The position numbers and the translations under genes are program-made. Below are positions 1 through 9,869 of a stretch of DNA of 64,000 nucleotides, piece by piece (the stretch's first letter is position 1; each line of letters opens with the position of its first letter). This stretch comes from Pseudo-nitzschia pungens (taxonomy: Eukaryota; Bacillariophyta; Bacillariophyceae; Bacillariales; Bacillariaceae): contig CM074760.1 in NCBI GenBank assembly GCA_037355855.1, positions 3,898,501-3,962,500 of the forward strand, given 5' to 3'. The notes beneath the pieces are model-generated. The model ran no database searches. It was given only the letters and a program-made list of their open reading frames with translations, and had not been told where the DNA came from.

Positions 1-1051
1 ACAACAGTGTTGGAGTCCCGACTCAACGGTTTCGGATCCGGACGACTTAAAAACTCAATGACGTTGTCTCAACGAGAAAATCGGGAGTTTCCGATTATTG
101 AGGCGTTGTATGTTCCAAGACTTGGTCAGTGTATATGGGTTGTTGATTATGATTCTTCCCTATTGCCTTCCAATAGAGTAGAGTAGAAAATGGCTCTCAC
201 CGAAACTTCGGATGTATTTCTTGTATCGCCCTCGGGAGTGAAAACACTCATACTTTTCTGACGCCCGTTTTGTGGTTGAATTGACCTCCCTAAAAAACTC
301 GAAATTTTGTCCACGGACTGTGGACCATTTTGTCAGAAATTTTCTGTCGGGGGGTTTTAATTGGGAGTTGTGCAGTCTTAGCGCGCCAAATTCATCGTTT
401 CTGTACTAAACATTGTGTCCCAACAATCGCGCACGCCGACGTCAAAAAATCTCACTTTTTTGACGATGACATCAAAAACAATCAATCTGACCCAACTTTT
501 TCGTGATTTTTCGGCATTTTTCGGCATCACTGCAGTATGTACGTACGTACTGTACTACGGAATTCCTATCAGCTGTCACCCGGTTTCCGTAGAAATTAGT
601 AGTTGAGGATTTAGAACCGGGGGACAGCTGATAGGAACTTTGTAGTATGTACGAGTTATGTCAATTCTTCCAATCATGGAAAGTGTTTCCGCTTTGAAGC
701 ATTGACATCTTCGATTCAATATCTCCCCAATTAGGATGAGAGAAGATTGATTCATTCCAACAAGCGGCGCCCCATGAAAATCCAGGATCGATCATGACAT
801 ACCGGTAACATTATTATCCTTAGGTATCAAGTTTACTTCGAGTACTACGTAACTATGAAGTAAATTTTTCGATCGGAGCCGTTGACAAAGAAGATTTTGA
901 GAGGAGTTCATTTTCTTTTTGAAAAAAAAATGAATCTCAAGTTCAGCATAAATTTTTCAATAGAGGGAAGAGCGAATTTATGCATTTATCAGTTCGAAGC
1001 CAAATGAATTGTTCAATGAAACCTCAGAATCCGAAAGTTCATTTACTGCCA
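1..1051. other. Intergenic stretch, no gene seen
   Basis: No open frame here has a recognisable product. The only clear structure is an imperfect inverted repeat at 565-585 and 615-635. The 3' end of the Deg/HtrA gene lies at its right edge. Confidence 0.6.
565..635. repeat. Perfect-looking hairpin (inverted repeat)
   Basis: The arm CCTATCAGCTGTCACCCGGTT (565-585, 21 nt, one mismatch) pairs with 615-635 across a 29-nt loop. Weaker symmetry continues outwards into GTAC-rich sequence. It may be a small fold-back MITE or a structured transcript end. No function can be assigned. Confidence 0.6.
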
Positions 1052-2572
1052 CTAAGCGTTGCTGCTGCTTTGTTGTTGGAGTTTGTCCCTGGTTGTCAAT
1101 CTAACCTTGATTATTTTCCTCTTGTTAGGATCACATTCCTCCAGAACGGACAAATCGATGATGTCTCCCTCACGTCGTTCTTCGATTGCTGCAATTAAAT
1201 CCTCCGTCTGACTAACTTGTTCACCGTTCACGGCGACAATCAGATCACCCAAAACCAACGATCCGACCGCATTTTGTGATGTTGCTTCCAACCCAGACAT
1301 AGACGCCGGACTATTCGGTATAACTTGCGCTACCAAACATCCATTTAATTGCCTACCCAATTGAGTTTCGATGTACTTGACGATCCTATCATCTACAAGA
1401 TTGATCCCAATCGTAGGTCGAACTATCTTCCCGTACTTAATGATTTGATTCACTACTCGACGAACCGTATCGACGGGAATTGCGAATCCGATTCCTACAT
1501 TTCCACCTGATGGAGCATATATCATCGTGTTCACACCGATCAATCGACCTCTACTATCCAGTAAGGGACCACCACTATTGCCCGGATTGATTGCGGCGTC
1601 TGTTTGGACACAACCACGAATGGGTCTTCCGCCGATACCGTTTATGTCACGACCCAACGCAGAAACGACACCTGTTGTTAGGGTATCATCTAAACCAAAC
1701 GGATTACCGATCGCCAACACACTTTGTCCCACTTGCAAATCATTCGATGTACCGACATCGATCGGCCGTGGAAGCCTGTTTCTGCCTTGTTTCACGATAC
1801 GAAGCACAGCGAGATCCTTTTCTGGTTCGACCCCGACAACCTTTGCCTCTAGGGCTTCTGCCATGTTAGCCAACTTCACCATAACAGTTTTGTTTTTGAG
1901 GCCATTATTGTTGTTGGCGCCAGGCGGTGAGAGAACATGATAGTTTGTAACGACATGACCCTTATCATCCCAAAGGAATCCGCTACCGGATCCCAATGGC
2001 ACTTCCATATCCGCACCCAAATTCAATCCAAATACGTTACGTTTCTGAACAACTGCAGACGTTTTGATGTTAGCAACTGCAGGTGAAACACGCTTGAAAG
2101 TGTCCACCAGAGATCTCTCATGATCCATGAGATGATGACTGTTACCACCGCCGACGCTTCCATTGCTGTTGAAATCCTGTCTCTGCCTCGAATAAGAAGA
2201 TGGAAGTGAATTTTGAAGTCTTGCCACAAGATCTTGCTTTTCGAAGCAATCTCGAAAGTCAATCCCTCTTTCGTCCAATAAACGCTTGAGTTCAGTTACA
2301 GATAAAGAATACAAACCACTCCTCGACGACGGTGTCGATCCATACGCATCTGCGTCGTAGACATACTTGAAGTCATTGTTATCGTCTTCCTTAAAGTCCT
2401 CGAAACCTCTTTTGTAGTGAAGAGAGACATTTTCTGACTTTGTCTTTTCTGTATTTGGCATAGCACGCGTTGTCGCCGCATCTGCTCGAAAAGAACGTGG
2501 TAAAAGGAACGGGTTAACCGGACTATATAACAATGATATGGATATGAAAAAGACAGAGGATGGCATCATCAT
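1052..2572 (-). CDS. Deg/HtrA-type serine protease with SAP-like and PDZ domains
   Basis: This is an ATP-independent endopeptidase of the Deg/HtrA family (S1C), which degrades damaged or misfolded proteins. Numbered from the ATG at 2572 (506 aa), a hydrophobic N-terminus (about 1-25) is followed by a SAP/MANF-C-like helical module (about 87-123, ending in a C-x-EK pattern). The trypsin fold has His212 (TNYHVL), Asp253 (KDLAVL) and Ser333 (PGNSGGP), and one PDZ domain follows (about 390-500). The triad is complete. The open frame continues upstream to 2692 without an ATG. An alternative start at 2747-2813, spliced over a 64-bp GT-AG stretch (2683-2746), stays in frame and would give a longer N-terminus with a membrane segment. 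Membrane or plastid location is inferred only. The neighbouring GH81 gene lies upstream on the same strand. Confidence 0.9.
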   Translation of the reverse strand: MMMPSSVFFISISLLYSPVNPFLLPRSFRADAATTRAMPNTEKTKSENVSLHYKRGFEDFKEDDNNDFKYVYDADAYGSTPSSRSGLYSLSVTELKRLLDERGIDFRDCFEKQDLVARLQNSLPSSYSRQRQDFNSNGSVGGGNSHHLMDHERSLVDTFKRVSPAVANIKTSAVVQKRNVFGLNLGADMEVPLGSGSGFLWDDKGHVVTNYHVLSPPGANNNNGLKNKTVMVKLANMAEALEAKVVGVEPEKDLAVLRIVKQGRNRLPRPIDVGTSNDLQVGQSVLAIGNPFGLDDTLTTGVVSALGRDINGIGGRPIRGCVQTDAAINPGNSGGPLLDSRGRLIGVNTMIYAPSGGNVGIGFAIPVDTVRRVVNQIIKYGKIVRPTIGINLVDDRIVKYIETQLGRQLNGCLVAQVIPNSPASMSGLEATSQNAVGSLVLGDLIVAVNGEQVSQTEDLIAAIEERREGDIIDLSVLEECDPNKRKIIKVRLTTRDKLQQQSSSNA

Positions 2573-2813
2573 AACAACGGCAAGGACAACGATTGTAATT
2601 TCGAGACGCAAGCGTTGAAGAACGATCAATACTTGTATTTTTATGAGAAAGCAAGATGCTTTGTCGCAACAAGAGTTTGTGTCTGGTAACAAGGCGAATA
2701 GTGATGAAGAACAAAAAAATACTGTACAGTAAGGTTAATGCCGTACAGTAATTAATGTCAGAAGTCGATCGAAGTCTTTTTTTCTTTCGAAAAGATCTTC
2801 TCTCATCAATCAA

Positions 2814-3773
2814 TCGATCTCAAAATCATCTCGAAATAAAAAAAGATACGAAGTAAACCTTACTAGTAGTACTTGTACGTACGAAGTAATTATTTTTTGA
2901 CACGTCTCAATTTTTCTGTCACGTGGCAAGACTAAATCACTGCTGATCTCAGTCGATTTAGTCAAAATCGTGTTGGGGAAGACACAGGTCACCGCAACTG
3001 CAGGATGCGGGTGGGGACACGCCCGTGCGCACCACATGTGAACTTGCCGCACGCGCCGTCACGAGCACTACGACGTATGTGAGGAAGGTCCCAATGGTAG
3101 GTAGGTACGAGTATGTCCCTCTCCGGGCACAGAGGTGCGGGACGATGCCTTCCCCATCTGCTCACCTCATTGTCTCTTGGCCAACACCAAGCCAATGACA
3201 ATGAGGAGTGCTGTTCCCTGTGGGAGCGGATCAACAAAACATTTAGGTCCATCTCCAACCACACACCTCCTCAACGATGACTAGCTAGCTACCGCGCGCA
3301 TACGCTACACCACACATTTGCCTAGAGCTTAGTCAATCCGCCATCATTACAGCGTAGACATACTGTATACTGCGTATGACCTAGCATAGCCAAATGTGAG
3401 CACAGAGTACGTGCACTCCGAAGTTGACGTACACCCTAGATGGCGCCGGGGTATCCCATAGGATACTTTCAAGGTAAAGAGTGTGACAAGAATGTACCGG
3501 TAGTGAAAGAAGTACTCCTTTGTAGTAGTAACAAGTGGGAGTCGGAAGACCAAGACAAACAGAAAAACTACAACATGATGTTCATTCTAGTAACCTTAGT
3601 TATGATGTTGAGAGAAGATACGTTACTGTAGTAGCTAGACGGAATTGTTTGCACTGAACTTAACGACAAGGCGGTTAAAGTTATTATTATTTATTGATTA
3701 TGCTATCATACAGTTAATTCTCAACAAGAAAAGACAAAGGAAAAGAAAGTTTTCCCACAATTTCAATTCCTTC
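2814..3773. other. Intergenic stretch between Deg protease and GH81 gene
   Basis: This stretch holds the presumed promoter of the Deg protease gene (minus strand) and the 3' flank of the GH81 gene. I see only short GTAC-rich motifs and no protein-coding pattern. Confidence 0.5.
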
Positions 3774-6700
3774 TCATGGGGCGATCGGTTGGCACAAGCC
3801 ACACTCTGAGGGAAATTCATCCACAGCAACCTGGTGGCAAGCTTGGAATTCTGATTGTTTCATCACACCCATCAACCATACTATTCTATCGCGGCAGCTG
3901 TAACCATCAGCATCCGTCTCCAGGACATTGTCGGTGCATTTTGTCGGATTGAAACACGACACTAACTTGAACTCTTCGGCGTAGATGTTATCTCCGTTCT
4001 CGGATGTTTCGTTCTCGACAATGTTGCTATCGTTGCCGTCTGTTCTACCTTCTCCCACAAATCCTTCAAGCCCTTCGTCGAATCCAAACACAGGACGATC
4101 AACACGGGGACGAGTAGATACATACCACAAAGCATTGCTCTTTGAATGCCCATTCCCACCAGCATGCTGATAAGCAGTAGAGGGAACTCGCAAAATTCCT
4201 TCGACAGCTTCTTGCACGAGACCAATAGTGGCCATGATCCCATTTACCTGGATTGACCACCCTTCTGAGACGCATGCCCCGTTGCAAGATTCGAGGAGCG
4301 GTTTAGAGATCTCCTTTGCCCATTCAAGTCGATCTAGTTGTTCTGAGATTGCTGTGAGGGGCAACAGCTGAATGCCATAAATAAGATAGGGAGCATTTCC
4401 GAACCATGTCGTAAATTCTGCAGAAGTTTCCCACAAAATACCAACTACACTCGCTGCATATAGTTCAGGGAAAATTTCTTTTGAACCATCTCCACTGTGC
4501 TGAACCTGCCAATACCGCTGTGTCGATCGAATTTCCGTTGCCGTCAGAGTCAATCCAATATTGTGCATCCTTTTGGAAACAGAGACCATGTCTGGATCTC
4601 CCGCATCCTGGAAAATAGTAGCCATTGTCTTTCCAAATAGTGCAACGGCCTCGTATGCCATGACAGCTTCGCTCGAAGACTCTTGATTCATAATGTTGCG
4701 AAACATAGGTTCAGTGAGACCACTTGCCCAAGAGTGTCCCCGGTACCAATCCTTGTTTCGGAACACCGGGAAAAACTCATCTTCCTCCGACGGGTTTGCG
4801 TAGTCTCGCACGAATAAAGAGACATATTCGTAGTGATCAATAGCCCAAGAAGAATCAAAATGAGCTAGGGCTGCTGCAGCATAGACGTGATAACCATAAT
4901 GGAAATGGTGATCGTTGTAGAATCCATTTCCAAAATTAAGGCCTTGATCCGTATATGCAGGGCAGTCGGGGAGTTGATTGGTACAATTTCCGGCCTGATA
5001 AATACATCCACAGCTCACTAGTCCACCCCATGCTTCATCGTATGTGAAAGGTGCTTCCATATTGGTTTTGACCCAAACAGTGACCGCTTCACGCAACTGA
5101 TTCAATGCATCTTCTACTTGGTCGTCACCTGGCAACTCCAGGTCTTTGCATACTTCCGCATAGTCACTATCGCTTTGGCCAGAAAATTCAGTTGTGCACA
5201 AGTCTTTAACTTCTTCGTGAATCAGGAGGATCCGAGCCAGTTTCGCAATGGTTTTCCCGGAAAAGTATGTATCACCCGCTCCCGACAGAAAGTTGGATGG
5301 AATCTTATATTCGATATCTTTAGTGAGTGCTTCTGCCAAGACAGGAATATATTTTGGATCGGGGTGACGAGGAGCCCGGAAGTCAACAGATGGAAGACCT
5401 TCGTACATGTCCCAGACATTCCCCTCGACCAAACAGACGGGACCCAAAAGAGAAGGAGTACAAAGCGTACTCAAAACGTCGGGTGCCAAGATTTCTTGGT
5501 GATGAGGCAACGCAAACATGATCATTTCATTGTTTGAACTGAAGATCGTCTGCTTTTGACCAACACCAATACCATTACTGGCGCTCATAGACTGAGGGTC
5601 CCATTGAAAGGATATTCTAGCACTCGTTGTGTCGTCGTTGAAGGAGTGAACAACAGATGTGGACTCTCCCGGATAGACATCCGCAAACGCTCGTAGTTTG
5701 TTAGCATAAAGTCCAATAAAAGATTCGTCGTCGTCATCTGTATTAGAAGTCGATACAACCAATGCTCCACGAATGACTAGGGTGGGATCCTCGTACTCGT
5801 CTTCGTCCCTCAGAACTTGAAGAATCGTAGGGCTTCCTCTCATGTCTTGACATTGCAGTCGAACAGGTCGTGAGAAAAACAGCAACCAACGCTGACCACT
5901 GTTGAGAAAAGCAAGCTCTAAATCATGGTTGACAGTAAACACTGGTTCCGATTCGCAATCAACTGCTCGGTTCCCGTCGGCAACTGGCAGTTCAGAAGTA
6001 TCTAGTCGCCAGTGCATGGTTGGCAAAATGCCAGCAGTCACAGCTGGATCACTCATGTTATAGATCATAGTGACGTAGGGAGAACCGCGCACCAAGGACG
6101 TTTTCATGTACGAATCCCAGTGCAGCGTCAGTCCCAAGTCAGTTGCTTTGTGAACGAAATATCCCTTGTCCAACTCCCCGCCAGATAAATTTCCATTGAA
6201 ATCGTTCGTAGCTCCAAGCGTCAAGGCGTACGGCTCATCGATACCGATCCGCACCTGTGTTGTTGTCGCCTCGAGACGAGTCGCATGGGCTCGGATGCCC
6301 GCAAAATTTCCCGCCGCGTCTATCATGTACGGAATGGTGTACACACGATGATCTTTCGTCGGTTCCGTCTCGATGCCCAATCGCAACATGTTTTGGTACC
6401 AGGCATTGGTTGGAAGAGCCTTTTCTTGGTTGTGTTTTCGCAAAGGATCGAGACGGGCACTCGGAGAAGAACTCTTATCACGCAAGTAGCTATAACGATC
6501 CAAATCCCTAACCGGGTCTAGAGTTGAAAACGGAGAAGTAACAACGTCGTCACCGACAAAAACGTTGACATCAAAAGAGGGAGAATTGCCCGCTCCGCCG
6601 CCTTCTCCTCGGGTGTCAAATCTCGAGCTGACATCTGCTCCACGACTGGTTGCGGAAGACGTCGAAGATGTTCGACGTTTCTTCGTCGACAACGCAATTG

Positions 6701-7004
6701 CAAGAATAGTGATCAACAAGAGTAATCCAAGGAGAACTGCCACAACGACTCGACGTTTTCGGTGATCGGTTGTTATTTTGCAATATGGCAATCGCGGCAA
6801 CCTTTTCTCTTCTAAATTTTGCATTTCTAAGCCACCCTCGATTGAATAGTTCAATGAAATCACGTGACCTTTTACATTTCTTGCCTCCGAACACCCTATC
6901 GACCCAGAAGACAAATGTTCGTCCTCGAAAGGTTTTCCGCTCGAGGACTGAGAACTTAGCTCTCCTAAGCTTGGTTCGTCGCTGACTTTGGCATAGATAG
7001 CCAT
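3774..7004 (-). CDS. GH81 endo-1,3-beta-glucanase, N-terminally membrane-anchored
   Basis: GH81 enzymes hydrolyse internal beta-1,3-glucan bonds; in diatoms the natural substrate would be chrysolaminarin. The first ATG is at 7004 (1076 aa); the open frame upstream to 7070 starts only at TTG. An acidic and serine-rich cytosolic tail precedes one membrane segment (about 86-105, flanked by RKRR and KKRR), with no cleavable signal, so a type II orientation is likely. The GH81 N-terminal beta region begins at LPTNAWYQN. The catalytic region contains NDHHFHYGYH (Asp698) and NQESSSE (Glu775, Glu779), matching the conserved family residues. A Cys-rich tail of about 55 residues ends in CGLCQP. No lesion is seen. 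Vacuolar-membrane or cell-surface location is inference. Confidence 0.93.
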   Translation of the reverse strand: MAIYAKVSDEPSLGELSSQSSSGKPFEDEHLSSGSIGCSEARNVKGHVISLNYSIEGGLEMQNLEEKRLPRLPYCKITTDHRKRRVVVAVLLGLLLLITILAIALSTKKRRTSSTSSATSRGADVSSRFDTRGEGGGAGNSPSFDVNVFVGDDVVTSPFSTLDPVRDLDRYSYLRDKSSSPSARLDPLRKHNQEKALPTNAWYQNMLRLGIETEPTKDHRVYTIPYMIDAAGNFAGIRAHATRLEATTTQVRIGIDEPYALTLGATNDFNGNLSGGELDKGYFVHKATDLGLTLHWDSYMKTSLVRGSPYVTMIYNMSDPAVTAGILPTMHWRLDTSELPVADGNRAVDCESEPVFTVNHDLELAFLNSGQRWLLFFSRPVRLQCQDMRGSPTILQVLRDEDEYEDPTLVIRGALVVSTSNTDDDDESFIGLYANKLRAFADVYPGESTSVVHSFNDDTTSARISFQWDPQSMSASNGIGVGQKQTIFSSNNEMIMFALPHHQEILAPDVLSTLCTPSLLGPVCLVEGNVWDMYEGLPSVDFRAPRHPDPKYIPVLAEALTKDIEYKIPSNFLSGAGDTYFSGKTIAKLARILLIHEEVKDLCTTEFSGQSDSDYAEVCKDLELPGDDQVEDALNQLREAVTVWVKTNMEAPFTYDEAWGGLVSCGCIYQAGNCTNQLPDCPAYTDQGLNFGNGFYNDHHFHYGYHVYAAAALAHFDSSWAIDHYEYVSLFVRDYANPSEEDEFFPVFRNKDWYRGHSWASGLTEPMFRNIMNQESSSEAVMAYEAVALFGKTMATIFQDAGDPDMVSVSKRMHNIGLTLTATEIRSTQRYWQVQHSGDGSKEIFPELYAASVVGILWETSAEFTTWFGNAPYLIYGIQLLPLTAISEQLDRLEWAKEISKPLLESCNGACVSEGWSIQVNGIMATIGLVQEAVEGILRVPSTAYQHAGGNGHSKSNALWYVSTRPRVDRPVFGFDEGLEGFVGEGRTDGNDSNIVENETSENGDNIYAEEFKLVSCFNPTKCTDNVLETDADGYSCRDRIVWLMGVMKQSEFQACHQVAVDEFPSECGLCQPIAP

Positions 7005-8049
7005 CTTTTGTTGTATAGCGTTTCCTGTAGTGTTTTCCCCGTTAGCTGGCTGTATCAATGCCAATTTCAATGCTTAGTCCCAGTTGACGACTATGGTAAG
7101 GATCAACAATGATCCAATTTTCGACCGTGTTTTTGGGTGAAGTTTCACCACCGACCGAAAAACGTTGTCTTGTTTCTTGCCAATCTTCAGTACAAATAAT
7201 AGTAATACGAAGTAATATTATTACTATTCACAATTGCATGTGATACCAGTGTTGTCGGCCGATCGATATTTGGATACGTGAGGTGATGACCAAGAATTCT
7301 TGTATCGCCATGAGCTCCCAAGTGCTCTAGCTATCACAATCGTTGCTAGTCGGTCTTCTAGGGGTTTCACCTAGCCAGGGCTGGGAACGATCGTGTGATA
7401 TGCTACGAATACGGGTTAAACTTGTAAGGTGCGTCATAAATGTGATTCGACCTTTTTTCGGGTCCTTACTCGATAGCGGAACTTCGAAAGAATAAGTAAA
7501 TTACGTGTGATGAGAGTGCTTCCGGTAAAAATCGACGACATTGGAAATTACTGTGGTCGCGAATTGAGATGTGTGAACGATTTTTCATCTCCGATTGATT
7601 TCGACGCAGTAATGAATCGTGTGAAAAGGTTTGCTATTCCAAAACTTTGGTCGTGGATGCTTTTTTGACTACTTGGGATTCATGTGTTTAGCTCTTAACG
7701 CAAAAAAGAGGTGCATCAGTCGACAACGGCCACAAACAGTATGGCAACGGGGTCATATTATTACAAAGAAATACGGCTTTTTGTATGTGCTTCTCGATTC
7801 TAGATTGGCAGTCAGCTAATTCGTTTCAATCGGGGTGATTGATACGGTACCAAAGAACAGAAACTGAAATAATCAACGTATCCAAAGCGATGTGTAAACA
7901 TGGAGTATCGGTACGTGTAGGAACAGATTTTGAATCATCTTTGTGGAGTGCAATTCAGCATATGTTGTGCAAGTGCTGCCATGCAAGCAGATGCGGTACA
8001 GAATGTAGTGATTGACTGATGAAACAGAAGGAAGAAACCATAGTAGCAG
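7005..8049. other. Intergenic stretch upstream of GH81 gene
   Basis: This must contain the GH81 promoter. A short AT-rich hairpin lies around 7192-7230 (AATAGTAATA with its complement). No gene is seen. Confidence 0.5.
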
Positions 8050-8468
8050 TGCCATACCCAGGGTCTAATAGTGATTAGAATAGTACTAGTGATATGCAAG
8101 TTGTGAGAGCTATTGATTATTGCTATTGCTTCCAGCAGTCTCCTGTAATTGGCGATAATGGAGACTTGCTGATCTTTTATTTCTAATCCCGAGTGAACTT
8201 GTGACTGTATTCCGGTGCACAGCATGCTCCTCCATGGTACTGTTACAATCACTCCATTACAGGCTTATCCCTGCAATAATACTAAGGGTTGATGCGCCTA
8301 ATGTTGACCCCGTCAGTTACAAAGGGTGCAGTTTCAATAGTTACGGTTCCATTACCATGGGCCTTGAGTACCTTGTAGGGTCCTTGCCATGGGAAGGATA
8401 GTTTTGGAATAATGCTCTTCCTTTCCAGGGTGACATAGTCTCCTTCATTATAGACATGGGGGTGTGAC
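8050..8468 (-). mobile_element. Ty3/gypsy fragment: 3' LTR plus integrase C-terminus
   Basis: A 175-bp LTR (8050-8224, TG...CA on the plus strand) is followed by about 240 bp matching the last 75 or so codons of the intact gypsy pol at 9.87-13.1 kb. Both parts are clearly diverged from the intact copy, with many substitutions and a different LTR middle. The LTR middle is closer to the LTR stub at 57774. The fragment is truncated at about 8468, so it is a relic. Confidence 0.85.
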
Positions 8469-8745
8469 GGGCTGACGTGGGTACCCTACGAGAGGCTCTA
8501 AATGATTCATTGAATCCCGTATGTGCTCCAATACACAAGAATATATATATAATATTCATGTATATATACTGAATATTCAACAAATATCAAGATAAACAAA
8601 GATTCCTGTGACTCAACGATTATTGATATTATGCCTGACAAGTAATGTATCATTATGCGATCATTCATCCCATACTCAAGAAATCATTCCCATCTCGTAA
8701 AGTATTCAACCATTCTCTTTGGTAACACAATTTTTACTAATCATA
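8469..8745. other. AT-rich spacer
   Basis: It contains a TA-dinucleotide-rich tract (about 8538-8580). No gene is seen. Confidence 0.5.
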
Positions 8746-9384
8746 CTACCTCCGGTCCGTAATACTGTAACTTTTAGCACATATTTTTGAACTTGGGATC
8801 AATTTTCAACCAATTCAAACCGTTCTTTTTGGGTTAAACTCTCCTCAACAAACTCCCTATGCCAGGTTAGACACTAGTTATGCTTGTGGTATTGATCCAC
8901 CTTTCATTGGGACTTGAACAAGGCCTGTAAAGCCATGCCAATATGATTTTACCGGTTGAAAGGCTTCCACCTGGCATTTAAGAGTCTGAGAAGTTTCTTT
9001 GAGAAGCTGAGACACTGAGCTTTTGTAAGAGAGTATGTGTTAGAAACATTAAGATAGTTCTTGTACTTTCATTTGTGTTCCAAAGAGACCCATTTTAGTG
9101 CCCGGGTGGTGTGTCCCATTTGCATTCATTAGGTCTACAGGGGATCCAACGCATGCTAAAAAGGAGTTTTTGTCAGTTTTTTTTTTCGATCGCGCTTCAG
9201 GCTTTTCCTTTTGTGTAAAAATACGTGCTTTCTATCAACAGTTCATGTGCACCTCTTTTTCCTCATGTGCGTGGATCTAATCGAATTGATCGAATTTAAT
9301 TTGATTGATCAAATTTTTAAATGATACACTATTTAGGAACGCACACACAAGAGTCATCGATACAGTATTTTGGACCGGAGGTAC
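8746..9384. mobile_element. Tc1/mariner-type MITE, 639 bp
   Basis: The terminal inverted repeats are TACCTCCGGTCC then AATACTGTA at the left, and the complement of TACCTCCGGTCCAAAATACT at the right, about 25 bp with two or three mismatches. They are flanked by TA dinucleotides (8744-8745 and 9385-9386). The interior has no transposase, so it is non-autonomous. TA target duplication and CTCC-rich ends are typical of mariner/Stowaway-like elements; the superfamily is inferred from those features only. Confidence 0.75.
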
Positions 9385-9386
9385 TA

Positions 9387-9656
9387 CATCTTTAAAATAC
9401 TCCTATTGTGTATTTCTACCTTAGACCGTAACACGGTAATTACTGTTTATCTTTTAAAGTAGAAGACAGACAGGAAATCAGTACTGAATTCAAAAACAAC
9501 CTTTATCCTAAACAACAGGTATACATTGATACACTGACAAGCAAAATCCTACAATCGGAACCTCTGAAAGAATCGAAACAAGAACGATCAAAAGCTATGA
9601 ATCAATCAAACTGAAAGCTACAAATCAATCAAACGCAAATTCCGATCGATCGATAC
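9387..9656 (+). mobile_element. 5' leader of an older retroelement, interrupted by the gypsy insertion
   Basis: This stretch is continuous with 15510-15814 once the gypsy element and one GATAC repeat are removed. It is rich in AATCAATCAAA-type motifs and has no ORF, consistent with an untranslated leader ahead of the gag-like ORF that begins at 15582. No LTR for it was recognised. Confidence 0.45.
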
Positions 9657-9845
9657 TGCCATACCCCGGGTCTACTAGTGATTAGAATAGTAGTGATATG
9701 CAAATTGTGAGCTCTATCGGTTAGTCTATCTGCTACAGTTCTAAGGGCCTTCCGAGTCAGCGATTCTGTCGACTCGCCGACTGTTTTTATCCTTATCCTT
9801 AATCCAGTCCCGAGTAGACTCGTGACTGTCTTCTGGTGCACGGCA
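9657..9845 (-). repeat. 3' LTR of the gypsy element
   Basis: This 189-bp LTR lies 24 bp downstream of the pol stop codon. A purine-rich run (ATGGAGGAGCA in element orientation) just before it is the probable polypurine tract. Confidence 0.95.
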
Positions 9846-9869
9846 TGCTCCTCCATGGTACTGTAACAA

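Noticed and set aside
2523..2813. 96-aa hydrophobic minus-strand frame overlapping the Deg gene start
   Set aside because: Most of it shadows the Deg reading frame; only its first 22 codons are considered, as a possible spliced first exon.
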